Notes under the pieces: model-generated
Databases searched by the model: none
What the model was told of the DNA's origin: nothing
The model's input: the letters and a program-made list of their open reading frames with translations, nothing else
In this document: in pieces, positions 6,251-11,246 of the stretch
How the letters are laid out: each line of letters starts with the position of its first letter
Numbering within the stretch: the stretch's first letter is position 1
Assembly: GCA_029570245.1 (NCBI GenBank)
Contig: JAKQSH010000201.1
Location: forward strand, 1-11,246
Reading direction: 5' to 3'
Length of the DNA: 11,246 bases
From: Deltaproteobacteria bacterium
GTDB taxonomy: Bacteria > Myxococcota_A > SURF-8
Position numbers and translations under genes: made by a program

Positions 6251-6874
6251 ATGAACAGAGCGATTGTGCCAATTGCAATAGCGTTAATGATACTGCTTGC
6301 CGGCACGGCACACGCAGAAGAGAAATACTCAAAAGGCAGCCGATTGAAAACAGGAGATACTGTCGAATATTTCGGATTGAAACCTCTTGTTCAATCTGAA
6401 GACAAGCCTGAATTCATCAACATAGGCGACTTCGTCGGGCCGGATGCCAAACAGCCATACAAACTGCTGCTAATATCGTTCTTTGCATCGTGGTGCGAGG
6501 CATGCAGGCACGAACTGCCGCAGATTGAAAACTACTTTCTCCAGTACAGCGACAAAGGACTGATCGCCTTTTATATCTGCATCGACACCGATAAAGAAGG
6601 CACAGACAAGTCGCGCCAATTCATCCGCGACAACAAGTTCAGAGCCCGCACATTGCACGACTCCTACAACATTGTCGCCCGCCGGTATTTTTATGACGAA
6701 TTCGTTCTGCCCGCTTCCTATCTGGTCGGCAGCAACGGCAGAGTGCTGGCGGTATTAAGCGGCGGCGGCGATACCGACATGAAAGCGCTGGGATACGAAC
6801 TGGACAGATTTCTCAATAAAGTCCGCGCAGATAGCTCACCTGCAAAAACCGATCAAGTCTTAAAAGAAAAATAG
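6251..6874 (+). CDS. Exported TlpA/ResA-like thioredoxin-fold protein (WCEAC)
   Basis: This is a periplasmic thiol-disulfide oxidoreductase of the TlpA/redoxin type, 207 aa. The signal peptide spans residues 1-22 (MNRAIVPIAIALMILLAGTAHA) with the mature protein starting at EEKYSKG. The thioredoxin active site is FFASWCEACRHELPQ, with Cys82 and Cys85 and EA between them where most TlpA proteins have CPPC or CxPC. A cis-proline loop follows at VLPASYLV (Pro154). The C-terminus carries a short charged tail. The ATG at 6251 is chosen because the signal peptide begins there, and an AGGT motif overlapping the hisS stop lies 5 bases upstream; the open frame reaches back into hisS. It lies between hisS and a small secreted cysteine-rich protein, a plausible substrate. 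Candidate roles are reduction or isomerisation of exported thiols or cytochrome maturation; no cytochrome genes are seen. Confidence 0.9.
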   Translation: MNRAIVPIAIALMILLAGTAHAEEKYSKGSRLKTGDTVEYFGLKPLVQSEDKPEFINIGDFVGPDAKQPYKLLLISFFASWCEACRHELPQIENYFLQYSDKGLIAFYICIDTDKEGTDKSRQFIRDNKFRARTLHDSYNIVARRYFYDEFVLPASYLVGSNGRVLAVLSGGGDTDMKALGYELDRFLNKVRADSSPAKTDQVLKEK

Positions 6875-6940
6875 ACGCGGCGCGTAAAATATCGGAAAAT
6901 AACAGACAAACGGATAGCAATATTCAACAGGGAGGACTAC

Positions 6941-7438
6941 ATGAAGAAATCCATAATTATGTCTGCTCTTGCGGTAATGCTCCTGTTTGCCTTTTCCGCA
7001 CTGGCACAGAATACACCGGTGCCTGCGACAGCAAAGCAGCCCGAACTTCCCAGGCTGGCGGTTAACGAAATTTCCGGCAAAGGCGTAGATGCAGACACTT
7101 GCAGCACGCTGACCGAAATTCTCTGCACCGAACTTGCCGCCGCCGGCAAGTACAGCGTCATGTGTGCAGGTGATCTGAAATCCATTATTGCCGCTTCACA
7201 GCAGGAAGCCATGCTGGGAAGCTGTGATGGAGAAGAATGTTTCGCAAAAATCGGTAAGCTTGCAAATGCGCCTTTTGTGCTGACAGGCAGCATCGGACGG
7301 ATTCAGAACAGACACATCATAACGCTGAACATCACCGATACCGAAAACAGGAACATCGTAAAACGTATCTCGTATGAGTGCTCTGATGATCTTATCAAGG
7401 GCATCAAGAAAGCCGCCGAAGAAATCCTTAAAAAATAA
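6941..7438 (+). CDS. Small exported CsgG/TolB-N-like protein with six cysteines
   Basis: This is a 165-aa secreted protein of unknown function. The signal peptide is MKKSIIMSALAVMLLFAFSALA (1-22), with cleavage before QNTPVP. The mature part resembles the alpha/beta domain found in CsgG, LpoB and many myxobacterial exported proteins: LAVNEISGKGVDADTCSTL, then TELAAAGKYSVMCAGDLKS, a QQEAMLGSCDGEECFAKIG helix, VLTGSIGRI and LNITDTENRNIVKRI. Six Cys lie at positions 54, 62, 75, 95, 100 and 147, so disulfides are likely in the periplasm. There is no lipobox, unlike CsgG and LpoB. GGGAGG at 6930-6935 is a strong ribosome binding site 5 bases before the ATG. The preceding gene is the TlpA-like thioredoxin, after 66 bases. 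The domain assignment is by pattern only and is moderately sure. Confidence 0.8.
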   Translation: MKKSIIMSALAVMLLFAFSALAQNTPVPATAKQPELPRLAVNEISGKGVDADTCSTLTEILCTELAAAGKYSVMCAGDLKSIIAASQQEAMLGSCDGEECFAKIGKLANAPFVLTGSIGRIQNRHIITLNITDTENRNIVKRISYECSDDLIKGIKKAAEEILKK

Positions 7439-7443
7439 ACAGC

Positions 7444-7472
7444 CCGGCAAAAGCCGGACGCTCTGTCGTCCG
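7444..7472 (+). other. Two mutually exclusive short hairpins in the gap before the FAD gene
   Basis: CCGGC (7444-7448) pairs with GCCGG (7453-7457) around an AAAA loop, and CGGACG (7455-7460) pairs with CGTCCG (7467-7472) around a 6-nt loop. The pairs share bases 7455-7457, so they cannot form together. No T-run follows, so neither is an intrinsic terminator. They could stabilise the 3' end of the upstream message or act as an attenuator. This is weak evidence. Confidence 0.25.
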
Positions 7473-7496
7473 AAATCTGCGGGCAAGCGAGTATGT

Positions 7497-9083
7497 ATGA
7501 TAAACAACAGAAAATCCCTTAGCGATTCTCAAGTGTCAGAATTGCGAAGAATTGTCGGCGAAGACAACGTAAGAACCGGCGATGCGGACTGCTGGGCGCT
7601 TTCGCGCGACATGTGGCCCAAAACCGTTTTATGGACGCGCCACGGCAACGCTCCGCACATGCCGGATGCTGTGGTTCTTCCTTCTTCAACAGCCGAAGTC
7701 TCAGCTCTGCTCAAGTGGGCGGAAAACGAGCGTGTCGCCGTGACACCATATGGCGCCGGCTCCGGCGTTTGCGGTGGAGGAGTTCCGCTTGCAGGCGGAA
7801 TCGTCATCGACATGAAACGCATGAACCGTCTGCTTAAAATTGACCGTGACAACATGTGCATAGATGTCGAACCGGGCATTTACGGTGAACGCCTGGAACG
7901 AATGCTGAATTCTCAGGGGCTAACACACGGTCATTTCCCGTCATCCATCTATTGTTCATCGGTCGGCGGTTATGTGGCGGCACGTTCTGCCGGTCAGGCA
8001 TCAAGCCGTTACGGAAAAATGGAAGACATGCTTATCGGCATGGAGATAGTGCTGCCAGGCGGAGAAATCATCGAAACTTCGGCGCTGCCGTCTTCTACGG
8101 CAAGGCCCGAGCTCAACCAGATTTTCCTCGGCTCCGAGGGTACGCTGGGTATCATAACCCGCGTGCGCATGCGTATACATACGCTGGCAACTGAGCGTCG
8201 CTATCTGGCGTATCATTTTCCGGGCGTCAAAGCCGGGCTCGACGCCATGCGCCACATCATGCAGAGCGGACTGCAACCGGCGGTGCTGCGCCTGTACGAC
8301 GAATTCGACACCATAATAGCAGGAACTCACGGAGCGCCGGGACCACAGGAAGAGACGGCCATTGTAGAACAGCGCAGCCGCTTCGAAATAATGATGGACG
8401 ATCTTTTCAGTTACATGAAAAAAAGTTCGCTCAAGTCGGTGCTCAAGCATCCGTCACTGCTGAATTCCGCCATACGCCGCCTGCCTGCGAAGTGTCTGCT
8501 GGTTATCGTCTGTGAAGGCGACAAAGTTCAGGCGGAGCGCGAAGCCCGTCTGATTGCCGGAATCTGCCGTCCTCTGGCGATGACCGACCTTGGAGAAGGT
8601 CCGGCACGTTACTGGGAAAAACACCGCTATAAAATTTCATACAAGCAGTCTAAAGTTTTCGACGCCGGAGCCTGGGTCGATACGATGGAAGTCGCCGTAA
8701 AATGGAGCGAGGTCGAAAAGCTTTATCAGGCAGTGCGGCGCGCCGTTCACAAAAAAGTATTCATTATGGCGCATTTCTCGCACGCCTATGTTGACGGCTG
8801 CTGCATTTACTTCAGCTTCTCGCGTGCATCCGCCGGACCAGACGCGGAACTTGCCGACTACGACGACACATGGCGCACAGCCTTGCGTACCGTGCATGAA
8901 AACGGCGGGACAATTACCCATCATCACGGTGTGGGCTGCAACAAAGCTCCATTCATGCCGGACGAATACGGTGCCTTGAAAAACATGTACGTAAAAATCA
9001 AAAACGAGCTTGATCCGCACGGAATAATGAATCCCGGAAAACTGCTGCCCGACAGCGGCATGGCAAAGGAGTTCCGCCCATGA
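7497..9083 (+). CDS. AGPS-like FAD-binding oxidase (alkyl-DHAP synthase / GlcD superfamily)
   Basis: This 528-aa flavoprotein belongs to the FAD-PCMH (vanillyl-alcohol oxidase) superfamily. The FAD pyrophosphate loop is PYGAGSGVCGG at residues 84-94; the second half of the FAD domain holds FLGSEGTLGIITRVRMRI. The C-terminal substrate domain matches the ether-lipid enzyme alkyl-dihydroxyacetone-phosphate synthase, not glycolate or lactate oxidases: PAVLRLYD (Arg265; the family Arg substituted in human rhizomelic chondrodysplasia), VCEGDKVQAE, HAYVDGCCIYF (His429, Tyr438) and HHHGVG (475-480) in place of GEHG(I/V)G. It ends LDPHGIMNPGKLL, which is oxidase-like. The start at 7497 lies after the upstream stop; a longer frame reaches into the previous gene. 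The ribosome binding site is weak. The stop overlaps the next ATG by 4 bases. AGPS itself needs no external electron acceptor, yet an Fe-S gene follows, so either alkyl-DHAP synthesis or a related dehydrogenation is possible. Confidence 0.9.
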   Translation: MINNRKSLSDSQVSELRRIVGEDNVRTGDADCWALSRDMWPKTVLWTRHGNAPHMPDAVVLPSSTAEVSALLKWAENERVAVTPYGAGSGVCGGGVPLAGGIVIDMKRMNRLLKIDRDNMCIDVEPGIYGERLERMLNSQGLTHGHFPSSIYCSSVGGYVAARSAGQASSRYGKMEDMLIGMEIVLPGGEIIETSALPSSTARPELNQIFLGSEGTLGIITRVRMRIHTLATERRYLAYHFPGVKAGLDAMRHIMQSGLQPAVLRLYDEFDTIIAGTHGAPGPQEETAIVEQRSRFEIMMDDLFSYMKKSSLKSVLKHPSLLNSAIRRLPAKCLLVIVCEGDKVQAEREARLIAGICRPLAMTDLGEGPARYWEKHRYKISYKQSKVFDAGAWVDTMEVAVKWSEVEKLYQAVRRAVHKKVFIMAHFSHAYVDGCCIYFSFSRASAGPDAELADYDDTWRTALRTVHENGGTITHHHGVGCNKAPFMPDEYGALKNMYVKIKNELDPHGIMNPGKLLPDSGMAKEFRP

Positions 9084-10066
9084 AGATCGACGGATACTCG
9101 CTGCTGGCGACAGTTAACTGCGCAGAAAAACCGTCCGCAATCGAAGGTGAGCTGCGTAAGTCCGCCTTTACATTCGGACTTGGGATAATTGAAAACGAAT
9201 ATGCGCTTAAAGACTACCTGCACGGAGAAGCGCTTCTCGACCCATACATTTCAGGTGCAGACGCAGCAGGCCTCTGTGCCTCGATAACGGTTCGTCTGCC
9301 GGATGGAAGGACACAGAAAAGCGTCGAAACGCCACGCTCCGCCGCAGGGCCGGATTTGCGTTTTCTGATTCTTGGTTCAGGGTTCAATGGTGGAACAATA
9401 GAAGAATGCGCACTGAGAATCAGGCATCTGCCCGAAAAACACATGGCGGCAACATATATTGCAAAAGACCTGAAAACAGCCATCGACACATTGCGCATCC
9501 GAGTTCAGAATTTTAACGCACCTGCATGGCTGCGTCTGACACTGCCGGGCGATTCCGAGCAGGCCCGCCTGAGTTTCGGCTTTGAAGGTGCATCACAGCT
9601 CTGCGAAGGGCATTTTGAAGACTTCTGCAAGGCATGCTCTGCCGGCGGCTTGAGCAGAGCACAGGCACCCGCCGGATACCCAGACGGAGAGCATAACGTA
9701 ATCGGTGCGCCGCCTCTTTTCGATTCGACCGATGCGACACATCGGGCCGAGTTTCAGCTCAGCTTGGCGCTGTCGTGGAAGAACTGCGCCGGGTTCATGC
9801 TTGAAGCCGGACGACGCAGCGCCGGAATATATTATCAGCAAAGCGTTCTCTGTAAGGCTTTTCACCATGCTGCAATAATAAGTATGCACGCATATTCCAG
9901 CGGCATGCGCGGCTGGGTGTCTGACGAAGCCCGCGAACTGTGCGGGCTGGCGCAGAAATACAGCGGACGAGTGCTGGAACTGATTGATCTCGGCGGAGGC
10001 AATCCCGATCTGAAAAAATTCATTCCGTCCGATCCGCTGTTCGAGAGAATACGGAGGGCGATATGA
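9080..10066 (+). CDS. Degenerate FAD-oxidase paralogue, GlcE-like
   Basis: This 328-aa protein is recognisable as a shortened and altered relative of the preceding FAD protein. Its first 65 residues do not show a PYGAGSG-type pyrophosphate loop. After that, SITVRLPDGRTQKS, GPDLRFLILGSGFNGG (loop at 99-105 where the upstream protein has GSEGTLG) and ALRIRHLPEKH follow the second half of the FAD domain. PAWLRL (148-153) matches PAVLRL, FGFEGASQ matches VCEGDK, and MHAYSSGMRGW (His270, Tyr272) sits where HAY...CIYF is; HHHGVG is absent. This is the pattern of GlcE, the non-catalytic partner in glycolate oxidase, but more eroded. ATGA overlaps join it to both neighbours, with AAAGGAG at 9065-9071 before the start and a stop inside the next ATG. 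It probably forms a complex with both. FAD binding looks unlikely or weak. Confidence 0.8.
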   Translation: MKIDGYSLLATVNCAEKPSAIEGELRKSAFTFGLGIIENEYALKDYLHGEALLDPYISGADAAGLCASITVRLPDGRTQKSVETPRSAAGPDLRFLILGSGFNGGTIEECALRIRHLPEKHMAATYIAKDLKTAIDTLRIRVQNFNAPAWLRLTLPGDSEQARLSFGFEGASQLCEGHFEDFCKACSAGGLSRAQAPAGYPDGEHNVIGAPPLFDSTDATHRAEFQLSLALSWKNCAGFMLEAGRRSAGIYYQQSVLCKAFHHAAIISMHAYSSGMRGWVSDEARELCGLAQKYSGRVLELIDLGGGNPDLKKFIPSDPLFERIRRAI

Positions 10067-11196
10067 TATACATCGACAAATACGAAAAGGCGCTGGAATA
10101 CTGTACCGCCTGCCCCAAGCTGTGCCATTTTGCCTGCCCTGCCTCTCATGCCGCAGCACGCGAAGCCGTCACACCGTGGGGCAAAATGTCCATTCTTAAC
10201 CTGCTGAGAAAAGGCCGGCTCGAACTTACCTTCGAAAACGCCGAGCCGATTCACAACTGCCTGGCATGCGGACTCTGCACGGTTTTCTGCGAACATCACA
10301 TAGACGTGGGATTGATTCTTACCGAAGGCAGAGCCTGGCTTGAATCGCAGGGAATCACGCATCCCGGCTACGCAGAATTGAAAGAAAACTTTGCCGCGCG
10401 CGGACATGCCGCCCGGAGCGATCTTGACACAGTTCTTCGAACAAGTCTGAAGGACGAGCTTTTCAACGCCGAAGCCGAAGTCGTTTTTATTCCCGGAACC
10501 CGTGCGCTGGCCGAGCGCCCGCAGGAAGTTGTCGCAGTCTTCAGAATTTTCGAGATTCTGGGGATTGATTTCGTGGCCTGCGCCCCGGCATCACTGTGTT
10601 CCGGCCACGAACTGTGGCGGGCCGGACTTTCGGAAAATTTCAAGGCCCACGCATCGGCAGCGGCATCAAAGTTGCTGGAAAAGCGTCTTGTCATCTGTGC
10701 CGACTCCGAAGACCTTTTCTGCTTCGATCAGGTATACCCTCAACTCGGCTATCCGCTGGCTGAGCGCTCGCGCCACATCAGTGAATTCCTGTTGCCTTAT
10801 CTGGAGAATCGCGGCGGACTGAAGCGCTGCGATCTTTCGCGAGTGGAGCAGGAATCTTCTTATCTCACCCGACATCTGGGCAGGGCTTCGGCATCAAGGC
10901 GCATACTTGCAATGATCTTCAACGGTGAAGCTAAAGAAAGCGGATACGACGCTGCTGCGGTGTATCCCTGCGGAAACGAAGCAGCCTTTGCTTTCGCCTG
11001 CCCTGAAAATGCCCGTGGAGTTGCGGACGAACGCATGCGGCAAATCAGACTCGCTGCAGCAGAAAGCATAGTCGCAACCGACGCGGCATCGGCGGCAGCT
11101 CTTGACGGATTCAAACTCAGCGGTGAAACCGGACCGCAGACCCTCATTGAAATTCTCTACCGGTCATTAGAGGATTCAGATGTCAGACAACCTTAA
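10063..11196 (+). CDS. 2x[4Fe-4S] GlcF/HdrD-like protein with eroded CCG domains
   Basis: This 377-aa electron-transfer protein resembles the iron-sulfur subunit of glycolate oxidase and the HdrD family. Two ferredoxin-type clusters are intact near the N-terminus: C14-x2-C17-x3-C21-x3-C25-P and C66-x2-C69-x2-C72-x3-C76. Two CCG (Cys-rich, DUF3400-like) domains follow but have lost most ligands. In the first, PGT (Thr146) replaces PGC, LCSG at 178-181 replaces CCG, and CADS at 212-215 replaces CxxC. In the second, the DPCH motif is absent, PCGNEAA replaces CCGxGG, and ATDAASAAAL replaces ATACPxC. The HISEFLLPYL landmark between the domains keeps the alignment clear. GGAGGG at 10053-10058 is the ribosome binding site. 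It overlaps the upstream gene by 4 bases and the lipid kinase by 17. It likely passes electrons from the FAD protein; the acceptor is unknown. Confidence 0.88.
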   Translation: MIYIDKYEKALEYCTACPKLCHFACPASHAAAREAVTPWGKMSILNLLRKGRLELTFENAEPIHNCLACGLCTVFCEHHIDVGLILTEGRAWLESQGITHPGYAELKENFAARGHAARSDLDTVLRTSLKDELFNAEAEVVFIPGTRALAERPQEVVAVFRIFEILGIDFVACAPASLCSGHELWRAGLSENFKAHASAAASKLLEKRLVICADSEDLFCFDQVYPQLGYPLAERSRHISEFLLPYLENRGGLKRCDLSRVEQESSYLTRHLGRASASRRILAMIFNGEAKESGYDAAAVYPCGNEAAFAFACPENARGVADERMRQIRLAAAESIVATDAASAAALDGFKLSGETGPQTLIEILYRSLEDSDVRQP

Positions 11197-11246
11197 AACG
11201 CTTGTAATCGTCAATCCGAACTCGGCCAACGGCAGCACCGGCAAAA
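11180..11246 (+). CDS. Diacylglycerol/lipid kinase-like protein, start only; 3' end outside window
   Basis: Only 22 codons are present (MSDNLKTLVIVNPNSANG then STGK). A hydrophobic strand followed by VNPNSANGSTGK is the N-terminal signature of the diacylglycerol kinase catalytic family (YegS/DgkB/LCB5-like), which transfers phosphate from ATP to a lipid hydroxyl. The ATG at 11180 is preceded by GAGGA (11170-11174) at 5 bases and lies inside the end of the Fe-S gene, overlapping it by 17 bases in another frame, so the two are translationally coupled. The presence of a lipid kinase here is the main hint that the FAD-Fe-S block concerns lipids. The family call rests on few residues. Confidence 0.75.
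   Translation, partial: MSDNLKTLVIVNPNSANGSTGK

Noticed and set aside
6875..6885. ACGCG-G-CGCGT palindrome just after the thioredoxin stop
   Set aside because: A one-base centre cannot form a stable hairpin loop, and there is no T-run or nearby promoter.
7374..7496. N-terminal extension of the FAD gene overlapping the CsgG-like gene
   Set aside because: It would overlap the upstream coding region by 65 bases with no ribosome binding site, and the extra residues are lysine/arginine-rich noise.
9593..10159. Antisense open frame of 188 codons across the GlcE-like and Fe-S genes
   Set aside because: It crosses two coupled genes on the other strand and shows no motif or ribosome binding site.

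Overview
The window is bacterial, compact and of moderate GC. Export signals on three products and a periplasmic-type thioredoxin suggest a Gram-negative (diderm) cell. The mix of an SSS symporter, DUF1015, DUF4412 and a small CsgG-like secreted protein would fit the PVC superphylum (for example Lentisphaerota or Kiritimatiellota) or a deltaproteobacterium-like lineage. This is only an impression; no rRNA or other marker settles it. I see no tRNA, rRNA, CRISPR array, transposase or integration site.

Left part (1-2064): the 3'-truncated start of a sodium:solute symporter runs leftwards off the window. Upstream of it, on the same strand, lies a TetR-family regulator. Short palindromes and TGTCA repeats occur near both genes and are candidate operators. 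Middle left (2065-4135): a DUF1015 protein (+) and a secreted DUF4412 protein (-) converge on a strong bidirectional terminator at about 3330-3363.

From 4282 onward everything points rightwards: thymidylate kinase (tmk), histidyl-tRNA synthetase (hisS), an exported TlpA-like thioredoxin, a small exported cysteine-rich CsgG-like protein, then four tightly packed genes. Those four are an FAD protein with alkyl-dihydroxyacetone-phosphate synthase (AGPS) hallmarks, a degenerate paralogue of it lacking the FAD-pyrophosphate half, a 2x[4Fe-4S] GlcF/HdrD-like protein with eroded CCG domains, and the start of a diacylglycerol/lipid kinase. The first three overlap by ATGA and the kinase overlaps the Fe-S gene by 17 nt, so they are almost certainly co-transcribed.

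The last block is the most interesting part. Its architecture resembles glycolate oxidase (GlcD-GlcE-GlcF), but the catalytic subunit carries AGPS motifs (PAVLRLYD, HAY...CIYF, HHHGVG) and is coupled to a lipid kinase. This suggests a lipid-related, possibly ether-lipid, flavoenzyme complex in which one FAD subunit and the CCG domains have become non-catalytic. The substrate and product cannot be read from the sequence.
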